Positions 35,027-43,358 of a stretch of 64,000 nt of DNA are shown one piece after another. The notes beneath the pieces are model-generated. The model searched no databases and was not told the origin of the DNA. It was given only the letters and a program-made list of their open reading frames with translations. The stretch is from Pandoraea bronchicola (lineage in GTDB: Bacteria; Pseudomonadota; Gammaproteobacteria; Burkholderiales; Burkholderiaceae), in the NCBI RefSeq assembly GCF_902459805.1, contig NZ_CABPST010000003.1:62001-126000 (forward strand), read 5' to 3'. The stretch's first letter is position 1, and every line of letters begins with the position of its first letter. Position numbers and translations under genes: made by a program.

Positions 35027-35886
35027 TGGAGATCATCGGCAACCAAAAGATCTGGACGTTCTCGGCCGCCTCAGGAGGCATCAAACCGTTGACCTGTGGC
35101 GCTATTCGTAAGGAGCCCGCTTTTTTTGTCCGCACGTATATGGAACTAGCGACGAAAGTCGCCGAACTGCAGTTCCTGAACCGCGATTTCGTTCTTATGT
35201 TTCGCGGCCAAGCTGGGGATTACAAGAACAAATCCGGGTATACCTCGCTGAAACCATCACTACTGCGTGCCGGTGTTCCAGGCAAGGTCCCGAAGGACAG
35301 CACGATCAGCGCGCGCTTTGACAAACTCGTTGAGGCAGAGAAAGCTCTTGTGACTGAGTACGAGGCGCGAAAATATATCGGACGCGATCGACTGAAACGG
35401 CAGCGTATTTTGCGTTGGGCGATTCTGCAGCATTATGAGATCTGCGACACGCCACTTCTCGATGTCACGCAATCGCTTCGCATCGCGGCTTCCTTCGCCA
35501 CTCACCACGCAAACGGCGAGGCCTTTATTTTCGTTCTCGGCATCCCCCACATCAGCGGCGCGATCACAGCGAGTGCTGAAGCTGGAATCCAGATCGTTCG
35601 CCTCGCTAGCGTGTGTCCTCCCGCGGCCGTCCGCCCCCATATTCAAGAAGGCTATCTGCTTGGTGAATACCCAGAGTTTGCCAGCGCCGAGCAGAAGCTT
35701 TTGTACGAACACGCCGAAATGGATTTCGGTCGAAAGTTGGTTGCCAAATTTCGCTTCACGCCTGAGACGTTCTGGAAGAAGAGCGGATCTTTTCCGCAGA
35801 TTGGCAAGCAGGCCCTCTATCCCCCTGCTACCGAGGATCCCTTGTCCGGGCTCGCCAACGCAGTGAAGGCCGCAATCCATCGGTAG
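35026..35886 (+). CDS. FRG-domain protein
   Basis: Encodes 286 residues from a GTG start; AGGAAAG lies six bases upstream and no ATG occurs for 38 codons. FRG hallmarks: VLMFRGQAGDYKN (Phe-Arg-Gly at about 65), PSLLRAG, LQHYEICDTPLLDVTQSLRI followed by AASFATHHANGEAFIFVLG. The FRG family takes its name from that motif and occurs in phage- and mobile-element-associated proteins with no proven biochemical role. N-terminal 60 residues are family-variable. Translation appears linked to a leader peptide. Confidence 0.8.
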   Translation: MEIIGNQKIWTFSAASGGIKPLTCGAIRKEPAFFVRTYMELATKVAELQFLNRDFVLMFRGQAGDYKNKSGYTSLKPSLLRAGVPGKVPKDSTISARFDKLVEAEKALVTEYEARKYIGRDRLKRQRILRWAILQHYEICDTPLLDVTQSLRIAASFATHHANGEAFIFVLGIPHISGAITASAEAGIQIVRLASVCPPAAVRPHIQEGYLLGEYPEFASAEQKLLYEHAEMDFGRKLVAKFRFTPETFWKKSGSFPQIGKQALYPPATEDPLSGLANAVKAAIHR

Positions 35887-35929
35887 CGGAGAACGTAATT
35901 ACTTGCATCCGGGATCGGACGCGACGCTT

Positions 35930-36268
35930 TTACTCGTCGCCAAAAGCCTTCCGAAGCAAATCTGTTCGCGTAGAACCGCGAAATTGTGCGGCAGCAGCAT
36001 CGTATTCCGTCGAGTGACTAATCGCGGCTATGGCCAGTAGTAGCTGGAGCGCTGTCACACTGGCGACCGATATGCTTTCGGAGGCGGCCGACTGGAATGA
36101 GGTATGCAGAACGGCCGAGTTGGGTCGGAAACGGTCAGCCGACAGCGGGCCGTTACCCGCCATTTCCGTCCGTTCAATGGGCCGGGAAGCCCGCCGTTGG
36201 AACGGCTGCATTACTTGGGAACCTGACGGGCGAGCTAGGAGCGTGATTTGGCCTTTTCTGACGCTCAT
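35930..36268 (-). CDS. Small hypothetical protein
   Basis: Encodes 112 residues (MSVRKGQITLLARPSGSQVM, later ASVTALQLLLAIAAISHSTE). A hydrophobic stretch around 70-83 is too short for certain membrane insertion. GAGGAGG lies nine bases before the ATG, which supports expression. It starts 71 bp after the gene at 36340 in the same direction. No family recognised. Confidence 0.5.
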   Translation of the reverse strand: MSVRKGQITLLARPSGSQVMQPFQRRASRPIERTEMAGNGPLSADRFRPNSAVLHTSFQSAASESISVASVTALQLLLAIAAISHSTEYDAAAAQFRGSTRTDLLRKAFGDE

Positions 36269-36339
36269 GTAACGGCCTCCTCGAGGCAGTTAGCGGGCGC
36301 TTTGGTGATGCTCGCTCTGCCATAGCCGAACAGCCTTAT

Positions 36340-36675
36340 TCAATGTGGCTTCAGCGCGCGTTCAAGATGCGGCTGAAGTTCGTCGAGGTAAGTGTCCACG
36401 TCCGCATCCTGTTTCGCCTGGGGCGCCTTCTGTGCAACGGTGTCCAGAGGCCAGTTGATCATGGTTGCCGACTTCATGATCGCGTCCAGCAGTGCCGACA
36501 GCGCAACTCCGGGATACCGGCGCTCTAGCTGCCCGGTACGCACAGCATAGCGAACAAGGATCGGCGCGATGGATCCGGTAGCCATGAGGTCCACCGGATC
36601 TTCAATTGCACCCAACCGCTCGAAAGACATAGCGCGGACTTCATCAAGTTCATATTGCTTCATTGGTTCCCCCAT
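36340..36675 (-). CDS. Small hypothetical protein
   Basis: Encodes 111 residues from ATG 36675, MGEPMKQYELDEVRAMSFERL, with AGGA close upstream; a second ATG four codons later is equally possible, and a GTG start at 36708 cannot be excluded. Sequence is helical and acidic (GSIAPILVRYAVRTGQLE; YLDELQPHLERALKPH). No family recognised. Followed by the small protein at 35930. Confidence 0.55.
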   Translation of the reverse strand: MGEPMKQYELDEVRAMSFERLGAIEDPVDLMATGSIAPILVRYAVRTGQLERRYPGVALSALLDAIMKSATMINWPLDTVAQKAPQAKQDADVDTYLDELQPHLERALKPH

Positions 36676-36922
36676 GGTGTCCTGTTTCACTTCATCGCAT
36701 TCAAACACGACGCGAATGTCTTCGGCATCGATCGGGATCGGCGCTAGGAAATCTATTTGAGTTGCCTCACCTCTGAGTTTCTTTCGCGCTATAGACGCGA
36801 TAATAAAGCAGATCGCGGACGCTTCGGACCGGCTGGCACATTAACTTGCTGTTGTGCCACGCCTTGCGAGATCGTTCAGTCTCCCGAACAAAAGAGGCCG
36901 TGGGCTCGTTGCCACCAGTCTG

Positions 36923-37483
36923 TCAGTCGCTTAGCAAGTCTGAGGCGGAGGAGATCAAGAGGGAGAGGAGATTTGCTGCATTTAACGCATCGTCCAGCGC
37001 GCGGTGGTGCGCTCCCTCAAATTCCACGCCGGCCAATTCACATGCCTTTCTCAGTCCTACGTCTTTGATTCCACCGCGAGCCTTTGAGAACCATCTTTTT
37101 GCGTTGACGTGGGGGAGGGCGATCGGATCCTCTAAGCCGTGAAACTCGCAATCGTGTGCAAGTTGGCGTTTATCCCAGGCACCCCAACTGATCCAGAGGG
37201 AGTTGGGCTGTTGGTATGCGGTTACGAATTCGCGAAGCAAACTTGCCGCAAAGGCAAATGACGGGGCGGCATCAACGTCGGATTGGTGGATGCCGGTCAG
37301 ATCTGAACAAAATTCCGTGAGGTGGGGGTTGATGACGGGCCGAACGAACGTCTGGAATCTATGCGGAGTGGACGCGTCCGGCTCGAGCCAGCAGGCCCCG
37401 ATCTCAATCACCTCCATATCCCAGTTGGTCATGACTTCGTCGCACGTGGCTTCCAAATCGACGACGAGGATTCTGGTGTACAT
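36923..37483 (-). CDS. DnaQ/Eri1-type 3'-5' exonuclease
   Basis: Encodes 186 residues from ATG 37483. DEDDh: ILVVDLEATCDE (Asp and Glu of motif I), SWGAWDKRQLAHDCEFHG (motif II Asp), and HHRALDDALNAANLL (His and Asp of motif III). Interior blocks PVINPHLTEFCSDLTGIHQS match the Eri1/KapD-like subfamily that trims RNA 3' ends. Third DEDDh exonuclease in this island, and of a different subfamily from the other two. Confidence 0.88.
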   Translation of the reverse strand: MYTRILVVDLEATCDEVMTNWDMEVIEIGACWLEPDASTPHRFQTFVRPVINPHLTEFCSDLTGIHQSDVDAAPSFAFAASLLREFVTAYQQPNSLWISWGAWDKRQLAHDCEFHGLEDPIALPHVNAKRWFSKARGGIKDVGLRKACELAGVEFEGAHHRALDDALNAANLLSLLISSASDLLSD

Positions 37484-37888
37484 GGCATGAGGCGCGCCGG
37501 CGCGGCAAGTTGAAAGTTGAACGTGGCACGACGTGTGAGAAGGTGTTTGAGACCATTGTGATACGTTGCACCAACGTGCCCCAAGGTGACCTGTCGACGA
37601 ACTATTGGACAATGGGCGGACATGTCTTCGCCGGAAGTACGCGTGCAAGATCCACGATCCTTTGGCGTACAGTATCGTCTTGCGCCCACCGAAACAGATC
37701 AAATACATCATGTGTGAGCATCAGAACCACGTCGTCGAGCGAGATGGCGATGTTTGTTATCACACTTGGCGCTACGGAGAATGTTACATTTTGACTAGCC
37801 ACTCGTTCACCTCGCGGTAGGTGATGCTTGGTTAGATCCGACCTGTTGTTGGCGCAGCAGGTCGGATCGCTTCTAACTGCTTATCGTC
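37484..37888. other. Spacer with strong inverted repeat beside the integrase
   Basis: No confident gene; short frames on both strands (about 66-70 codons) lack family signs. At 37835-37868, GATCCGACCTGTTG / CAGCAGGTCGGATC form a 14-bp stem (one wobble) around a TTGGCG loop, right after the integrase stop at 37889. There is no T run, so it may act in termination or recombination. Confidence 0.45.
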
Positions 37889-38914
37889 TTACCCGAGCTT
37901 CTCGAGCAAGTTCTCAACACGAAGGTGCGTGTACCGCTTGAGCATGATAAGCGTCTGATGGCCGGTAATGGCCGCGACCTCCATGGTGGCCAGTCCCCGT
38001 TCGAAAAGACGGCTCGTGGCTTCGTGGCGAAGGTCGTGCCATCTCAGATCTGCAATTTCGAGATCGGCCAGTGATCGTTTCCAAACGCAACGAATTGCGT
38101 TTGCGCTAGTGTCCAAGACGGTACCCGCAGGGTTGTCTTGTAACTGGCCATCTGGTGTTTGGGGATGAATTTCGCGTAGGGCAGCCACCGCTCGTGTCGA
38201 AAGGGGAAGGACAGCCGGCACCCCCTTGTTCTCGGCACCGCGCTGCTCGAGTGGAATGCGAACCATCCGTGCCTCCAGATCGACCCACTCCCACTGCAAG
38301 CGGAATAGGGCACCTTGTCGCAAGCTAGTTTCGATCGCGAGATCAAATGCGGCCCTGGCAAAGCGATTCCCCGACTGTTCGAGGCGGCTTCGGATTAGCT
38401 CGTACTCGCCGGCCCTGAGCCGGCGTTCGCGCGCCCGGCTTCCGCTCGGCTTCTTGATGTTCTTAAGCGGATTCGAAAGACTCTCCATCCCCCATTCCTT
38501 CCGTGCAGTCTCAAAAAGATGACTGATCAGTTGGAGTTCGAGCCGAATGGTGTTTTCGGCACGACCGGCGTCACGCCGTTCGTCGCGATATCGGGCGAAG
38601 TCTGCGCCGCGCAAGCTTCCCAAGGTCCGATAGGCCAAGTCGTGCCGTAGCCAGCGGTCCACGCGTTGGTACTCTTGGTTCGGATATCGCTTCAGGGCTG
38701 CGACGTCGTTCTTATATCGTTCGAGCGCCTCTCGGAGGGTGGTGCGCTCAGCGTCAGTGCGATCAGTGAAAATGCCACGATCCATTTCTGACTCGATCAA
38801 CCTGGACCATTGCTGAGCCTGCAGACGAGTGTCGAATGTTCGGTAGACGGGTTTGTAACCTCGGCGGCGGACTTCCGCCCGCCAGAATTGGCCGCGTTGC
38901 GCGATGTATGCCAT
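37889..38914 (-). CDS. Tyrosine recombinase (integrase)
   Basis: Encodes 341 residues. The catalytic set is intact: Arg199 (ETSLRQGALFRL), His293 and Arg296 (WHDLRHEA), His319 (ITGHQT) and Tyr328 (KRYTH). The N-terminal part is a SAM-like core-binding domain after an AP2-type start (AYIAQRGQFWRAEVRRRGYK). It lies about 120 bp from the right att site with the tRNA, the usual order. Start at 38914 is preferred; the in-frame extension to 39031 runs through att-proximal DNA. Confidence 0.93.
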   Translation of the reverse strand: MAYIAQRGQFWRAEVRRRGYKPVYRTFDTRLQAQQWSRLIESEMDRGIFTDRTDAERTTLREALERYKNDVAALKRYPNQEYQRVDRWLRHDLAYRTLGSLRGADFARYRDERRDAGRAENTIRLELQLISHLFETARKEWGMESLSNPLKNIKKPSGSRARERRLRAGEYELIRSRLEQSGNRFARAAFDLAIETSLRQGALFRLQWEWVDLEARMVRIPLEQRGAENKGVPAVLPLSTRAVAALREIHPQTPDGQLQDNPAGTVLDTSANAIRCVWKRSLADLEIADLRWHDLRHEATSRLFERGLATMEVAAITGHQTLIMLKRYTHLRVENLLEKLG

Positions 38915-38957
38915 CGATATCTCCAGACAAAAATATGGTCTGGATCGGATGGTGCAA

Positions 38958-38975
38958 TTCCGGCATTTTTCCGGC
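38958..38975. repeat. Candidate integrase arm-type site, right end
   Basis: TTCCGGCATTTTTCCGGC, matching 17 of 18 bases with the left-end copy at 21960-21977 and in the same orientation. It lies between the integrase start and the att repeat. Confidence 0.45.
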
Positions 38976-39013
38976 AAAGGCGAATTTGTGCGTCCGCTTT
39001 GCGGAAAAGAAAA

Positions 39014-39035
39014 GGGCCTGCATCTCTGCAAGCCC
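39014..39035 (-). terminator. Island-borne terminator now serving tRNA-Lys
   Basis: GGGCcTGCA-TCTC-TGCAaGCCC stem (39014-39022 and 39027-39035) with one mismatched pair, and an A/G-rich run on its left, reads on the minus strand as a hairpin followed by a T-rich tail, 12 bases after the tRNA CCA end. It replaces the terminator left at 21767-21796. Confidence 0.6.
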
Positions 39036-39091
39036 TCGAATTCGTTTGGTAGGCCGTGCGGGATTCGAACCTGCGACCAACGGATTAAAAG
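39033..39091. repeat. Right attachment site (att direct repeat) within tRNA-Lys
   Basis: Perfect 59-bp copy of 21794-21852. It comprises the 3' 45 bases of tRNA-Lys and 14 bases past the CCA end. Confidence 0.92.
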
Positions 39092-39122
39092 TCCGCTGCT
39101 CTACCAGCTGAGCTAACGACCC
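39047..39122 (-). tRNA. tRNA-Lys (anticodon TTT)
   Basis: 76 bases, with encoded CCA. The acceptor arm GGGTCGT pairs with ACGGCCT, the anticodon loop reads CTTTTAA, and the T-arm contains GGTTCGAATCC. Because the island supplies the 3' half, the gene is restored and functional. Confidence 0.97.
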
Positions 39123-39228
39123 AACGAAGAAAAAGATTATAGCGTCGCGGTCGTTATAGTGTCAATACCCGTGTGACGCGGATATGTCCGATTCGCGAGC
39201 ATTTCCCGCATACGCGCGCGAATTACCG

Positions 39229-40344
39229 TCAAACGCTGCGCTCAATGCGCCACATCTGATACTTGAATGCGCAGACGCCGCCCGCGAGAATCGCCACGAT
39301 CGCAAGGAACGATCCCAGCGCCAGTGTCGACACGCCCGACAACCCCTGGCCGACCGTGCAGCCCAATGCCGTCACACCACCGAAGCCCATCAGCACACCA
39401 CCCACCATGTGGTTCGCCGTGTCTTCCGTGCCCTGAAATCCTTCCCAGCGGAAATTACGCGACGCGAGCGCGTAGACGAACGAACCGGCAATCACGCCCA
39501 GAACGCTCGCAATGCCCAACGTGATGACGTTGCTCGTGTCGCTCCACATCATCAGCCAGTACAACGTGTACGCCAGCGGCGAGACGAACGACAGGGCTTC
39601 CATCTTCCCGGAGTTCGTCGCAACAAAGCTCTCCTCCAGCGTGTTCGGATTCTCGGCAACGTAACCGACCTTGCCCGAGACGTACCACAGCGCCACGATG
39701 ATCGCGCCCACGACAAGGCCGCCCAGCAGATTGTCGAACGTCCAGAATTCGCGCCGTGCGAGCGCCGCAATGACGAATGCGCCACCGATCAACAGCCCAA
39801 GAATGAGCTGCGCACGATGCACGTCGCCACCGAACATGCCGCCCAGCAATGTCGGCAAATCCTGTGATGTCGCCAACGTCGTCTGCACGCTGTCGATGGC
39901 CGTCACGCGTAGTACCGCGAACACACCCTTGAGCGTCATGTAGGCCGACAAGCCGATCATCATGAACACGAGCAGCGACTTCAGATTACCGCCGCCGATG
40001 CGAACCAGCGTCTTGCTGCCGCAACCGGATGCCAGCACCATGCCGAAGCCGAACAGCCAACCGCCCACGATATACGACAGCCACGTAAAGCGCGGCGTCG
40101 TGTAGATCGCCTTGACCGGGTCGATGATGCCCTGTGAAGCGAGGATGCCGGTGCCGATGGTCGCCACGCCGATGGCAAGCCACCACATGCGCATGCGATT
40201 CCAGTCACCGATGTTCACGATGTCGGAGAGGGCGCCCATCGTGCAGAAATGCGTGCGTTGGAGCACGGCACCAAACACGAAGGCCAGACCAAAGGTGAGC
40301 CACACGACAGTGTGGGAGAGGGCGGTGAGGTCGACGTCGGTCAT
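39229..40344 (-). CDS. YeeE/YedE-family thiosulfate transporter
   Basis: Encodes 371 residues, about nine to ten membrane segments, with twofold pseudosymmetry. The two substrate-relay cysteines are in ASGCGSKTLVR and TALGCTVGQGLSG, matching the thiosulfate-conducting Cys pairs of YeeE. Family start is TVVWLTFGLAFVFGAVLQRT and HFCTMGA (a third conserved Cys). It imports thiosulfate or sulfur species across the inner membrane. Start at 40344 gives the family length; there is no TusA-like gene next to it. Confidence 0.9.
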   Translation of the reverse strand: MTDVDLTALSHTVVWLTFGLAFVFGAVLQRTHFCTMGALSDIVNIGDWNRMRMWWLAIGVATIGTGILASQGIIDPVKAIYTTPRFTWLSYIVGGWLFGFGMVLASGCGSKTLVRIGGGNLKSLLVFMMIGLSAYMTLKGVFAVLRVTAIDSVQTTLATSQDLPTLLGGMFGGDVHRAQLILGLLIGGAFVIAALARREFWTFDNLLGGLVVGAIIVALWYVSGKVGYVAENPNTLEESFVATNSGKMEALSFVSPLAYTLYWLMMWSDTSNVITLGIASVLGVIAGSFVYALASRNFRWEGFQGTEDTANHMVGGVLMGFGGVTALGCTVGQGLSGVSTLALGSFLAIVAILAGGVCAFKYQMWRIERSV

Positions 40345-40597
40345 GAGGCGAGAAGACGATAGCGGCCGGGCACGGCCGTTCGATACATTGTCGCGAGCCA
40401 CGGGGTGTGGCCGGCTTTGTTGTTATCAGATATGCCGCGCATGTCGTGCGCAAACACATCGCGGGTGCGGTCGTCGTGTGATGCCGGGCCATTCTATCGG
40501 CCGGCACACATCCCCTGAGACGCCGCGCCTCGAGCGCTTGGAAAGACCGTATTCTACTTGAGGTCGCCGCCTGTTCTCGCAAACCCCGGAAACGACA

Positions 40598-40617
40598 ACG
40601 CCGCCCAAAGGCGGCGT
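40598..40617 (-). terminator. Hairpin after cpoB
   Basis: ACGCCGCC-CAAA-GGCGGCGT, an 8-bp perfect stem 61 bp after the cpoB stop. It lacks a long T run on the transcript side, so it may be a weak or Rho-assisted terminator of the tol-pal operon. Confidence 0.5.
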
Positions 40618-40678
40618 CGTGCGTTTGACGAGAGTCCTCACGCGGAAGGCTGGTTCGCGCAACCTCCCGAGGGGCGTA

Positions 40679-41422
40679 TTACTTCAGCTTGGCCACACGC
40701 TTCTTGGCCTCCGCTGCCGATTCGCTGTCCGGGTACTTGGCCACCAAATCCTGCAACGTTTTTTTCGCTGCTGCAATCTGCCCCGATTCTGCCTGGTTGC
40801 TGGCAATTGCCAGCATGGCCTCGGCAGCCTTCGGGCTCGTCGGGTACTTCGTCACGATCCCCTGCAGCGTCGCAGTCGAACCCTTCAGATCCTTGTTGGC
40901 ATACTGCGCATTGCCAAGCCAGAACTGTGCTTCGGGTTGATACGGACTGCCGGGATACTTGGCCGAGAAGGTCCGGAAATCGGTCTGCGCACCCTTGTAG
41001 TCACCGTTGCGGAATTTCGTCAGCGCGGCGTCAAAGACATCTTTCTCGCCCGGTTGGACGGTGCCTGTCACGCCGCCGACGGTCATCTGCTGCGGTTCGA
41101 ATTTCTTCAGACGGCCATCGAGGTCGGTGTAGAAATCCTTTTGGCTCTGCTGCAGGTTCGCAAGCTGATTCTTCAGATCTTCGTTCTGACCGCGCTGGTC
41201 GGCCAGATCACGTTGCAACTGCTGGATCTGGTTGTTCAAATCCAGCACGTTGCGCGTGAGCCCCTCGATCCGCTGCTTGTCCGAATCCAGACGGCTGCGG
41301 ATATCGAGGATCGCTTTGCGCGCCTCGTCGTCGTCGAACAATCCGGCATGCGCCAGCGGACTCAGCACCGCAGTGCCGAGCGTCGCCGCGCAGATCATGT
41401 TTTTAAGCAAACGAGACGTCAT
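40679..41422 (-). CDS. cpoB: Cell division coordinator CpoB (YbgF)
   Basis: Encodes 247 residues. Signal peptide (ending SPLAHA), then a periplasmic coiled coil (LDLNNQIQQLQRDLADQRGQ region, about 40-110) that trimerises, and a C-terminal TPR domain (FDAALTKFRNGDYKGAQTDF, QFWLGNAQYANKDLKGS, AEAMLAIASNQAESGQIAAA). CpoB links PBP1B activity with the Tol energy cycle during septation. Last gene of the tol-pal operon, ten bases after pal. Confidence 0.95.
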   Translation of the reverse strand: MTSRLLKNMICAATLGTAVLSPLAHAGLFDDDEARKAILDIRSRLDSDKQRIEGLTRNVLDLNNQIQQLQRDLADQRGQNEDLKNQLANLQQSQKDFYTDLDGRLKKFEPQQMTVGGVTGTVQPGEKDVFDAALTKFRNGDYKGAQTDFRTFSAKYPGSPYQPEAQFWLGNAQYANKDLKGSTATLQGIVTKYPTSPKAAEAMLAIASNQAESGQIAAAKKTLQDLVAKYPDSESAAEAKKRVAKLK

Positions 41423-41432
41423 GACGATTCAA

Positions 41433-41933
41433 TCAATAAGCCAGATCGGCGCGACGGTCCTGGGCCCAACCCGCTTCGTCGGTACCCGTGGCCTTTTCCT
41501 TGCCCAGCGAAACGGCTTCCATCTGGCTGGTGTTGGCGCCCAGTGCGGACATCGCCTTCACCACGGCTTCAGCACGCTTCTGACCCAGGGCCAGGTTGTA
41601 CTCGCTCGTGCCGCGCGGGTCGGTGTTGCCCTGAACCAGCACGTGACGTTGCGAGTACTTGTTCAGGAAGCTGGCGTGCGCCTGGAGCATCGGGGTGTAC
41701 TGAGCGTCGACGCTGTACTGGTCGAAGCCGAAGTACACGCTGCGCTTGGCGAGCGGGCCGTTCGGGTTGTTCAGTTCGTCAGCCGATGCGTCGACGGGGG
41801 CGACAGCGCGGGCGTCGGTCGTGGTCTGACCCTTGTTGGCGTTAGCCTGGTCGTCGAGCTTCACGCCCGACGAGCAAGCGGCCAGAGCGGCCAGCGAAGA
41901 GATGGCGAGGATGTTACGAAGCAGGGAACTCAT
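41433..41933 (-). CDS. pal: Peptidoglycan-associated lipoprotein Pal
   Basis: Encodes 166 residues. Lipoprotein signal with lipobox LAAC near residue 20, short linker, and OmpA-like domain from about 60 with RSVYFGFDQYSVDAQYTPML and VQGNTDPRGTSEYNLALGQK, which carries the Asp and Arg that grip meso-DAP of peptidoglycan. Anchored in the outer membrane and bound by TolB. Ends with DRRADLAY. Confidence 0.96.
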   Translation of the reverse strand: MSSLLRNILAISSLAALAACSSGVKLDDQANANKGQTTTDARAVAPVDASADELNNPNGPLAKRSVYFGFDQYSVDAQYTPMLQAHASFLNKYSQRHVLVQGNTDPRGTSEYNLALGQKRAEAVVKAMSALGANTSQMEAVSLGKEKATGTDEAGWAQDRRADLAY

Positions 41934-41963
41934 ATGAGCCTCCGATTGATGTTGCTGTTGATG

Positions 41964-43256
41964 TTATTGCATGAAAGGGCCCCAGGAGGGTTCGCGAACT
42001 TCCCCTCCCCGGACCTGAAGAATCTGCCGGGTTTGCCCGTCCACCGAGACTGCCGCGAGAACCTTGCGGCCTCCCGACTGCGTTGCATAAAGAATGTACT
42101 TGCCGTTTGCGGCGAAACTCGGTGACTCGTCGTGGCTGGTGTCGGTCAGAGCCGTAACATCGCCAGTACTCATATCCTGCACGCACAGCTTGAATCCGCC
42201 ACCCTGACGCGCGATGAACGCGAGCAACTTGCCGTCGGGGCTGATTCGCGGGCTGACGTTGTAACTCCCCTTGAAGGTGACGCGCTGCGCTCCGCCTTCA
42301 CCTTCGCCACCGGCCGGCATCTTGTAGATCTGCGGACCACCGCCACGATCGCTCGTGAAGTAGATCCATTTGCCGTCCGGGGAATACTGCGGTTCGGTGT
42401 CGATCGCGCCGCTGCGCGACAGACGCTTGAGGCCACCGCCATTGGCGTTGACCTGATAGATCTGCGTATTGCCATCACGCGAAAGGGCCACGGCGAGCTT
42501 GCTGCCGTCCGGCGCCCACGACGGCGCGGAATTGTTGCCCTTCTCGTTGGCCAGCACCGCACGGCGGCCCGACGGCAGATCGTGGATGTACACGACCGGC
42601 TTGCGCTTCTCGAACGACACGTAAGCGACCTTGGTGCCGTCCGGCGACCACGCCGGCGAGATGATCGGCTCGCGGCTGTTGAGCGCGACGCGTGCGTCCT
42701 GACCGTCCGAATCCGAAATCTGCAACTGGTAGTTGCTGCCGCTATGCAAAACGTAAGACAGGCGCGTGGCGAACACACCGCGATCGCCCAGCAGCTTCTG
42801 ATAGATGTAGTCGGCGATCTTGTGCGCGGTCAGCCGCAGATTGGCGGCCGACGAGGTGAGGGCCAGGCCGCCGAGCGGCTGACCATTCACGGCGTCGTAC
42901 AGACGGAAGCTGACCTGGAAGTTGCCGTTGCCTGCCGGGGCGATCGTGCCGGAGACGAACGCGTTCGCTCCCTTGGCGCGCCACGTGCCGAGATCGACCG
43001 AATCGTCCACGCCGACGGTGGCGCCGCCCGTATCGATCTGATTAAAACGGCCGCTGTTGCTCAGGTCAGCCTTGACGACGGACACGATGTCCGTCGGCGC
43101 GACGCCCTTGAAGTTCGACACGGCGATCGGGTAACGGTTGGTACCGACGCCATTGATCTCGACGGTAAGCGGGGTTTGCGCATGGGCGATCGTGCAAGCC
43201 GCAGTAAGCCAGGTGGCTACCAGCGCACGCCATGCATATTGACTGGAAATTCGCAT
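41964..43256 (-). CDS. tolB: Tol-Pal system beta-propeller protein TolB
   Basis: Encodes 430 residues. Signal peptide to AHAQ, N-terminal domain ([20 protein letters not shown]) and a six-bladed C-terminal propeller with repeated [52 protein letters not shown] and [13 protein letters not shown] motifs. Periplasmic; binds Pal and TolA. Located between pal and tolA, the usual order. Confidence 0.97.
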   Translation of the reverse strand: MRISSQYAWRALVATWLTAACTIAHAQTPLTVEINGVGTNRYPIAVSNFKGVAPTDIVSVVKADLSNSGRFNQIDTGGATVGVDDSVDLGTWRAKGANAFVSGTIAPAGNGNFQVSFRLYDAVNGQPLGGLALTSSAANLRLTAHKIADYIYQKLLGDRGVFATRLSYVLHSGSNYQLQISDSDGQDARVALNSREPIISPAWSPDGTKVAYVSFEKRKPVVYIHDLPSGRRAVLANEKGNNSAPSWAPDGSKLAVALSRDGNTQIYQVNANGGGLKRLSRSGAIDTEPQYSPDGKWIYFTSDRGGGPQIYKMPAGGEGEGGAQRVTFKGSYNVSPRISPDGKLLAFIARQGGGFKLCVQDMSTGDVTALTDTSHDESPSFAANGKYILYATQSGGRKVLAAVSVDGQTRQILQVRGGEVREPSWGPFMQ

Positions 43257-43358
43257 GCGTTCGATTCGTCAGTTACGCGGTGCAAGGGCCATTTTTACCA
43301 CATCCAGATGAAAATGGACTCGCATCGCTCGGTTTTCGTTCCCGTTTGACAACATTCC

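Larger units (their letters stand above)
21794..39091. mobile_element. Integrative mobilizable element in tRNA-Lys, about 17.3 kb
   Basis: Bounded by 59-bp perfect direct repeats (21794-21852 and 39033-39091), the right one being the 3' half of an intact tRNA-Lys(TTT) plus 14 downstream bases. A tyrosine integrase lies next to the tRNA end. Inside are a winged-helix replication-type protein, a MobV relaxase with a recognisable oriT, and a single DotA/TraY protein, but no VirB4/TraU ATPase, coupling protein or pilus genes, so it needs a helper for transfer. Cargo: three DEDDh exonucleases, an HExxH protein, DUF4238-SEC-C and FRG-domain proteins and small unknowns. Codon use is visibly less GC-biased than the flanks. 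Confidence 0.88.

Noticed and set aside
37602-37802. 66-codon minus-strand frame next to the third exonuclease gene
   Set aside because: The opposite frame is equally open; neither has a convincing start or motif.
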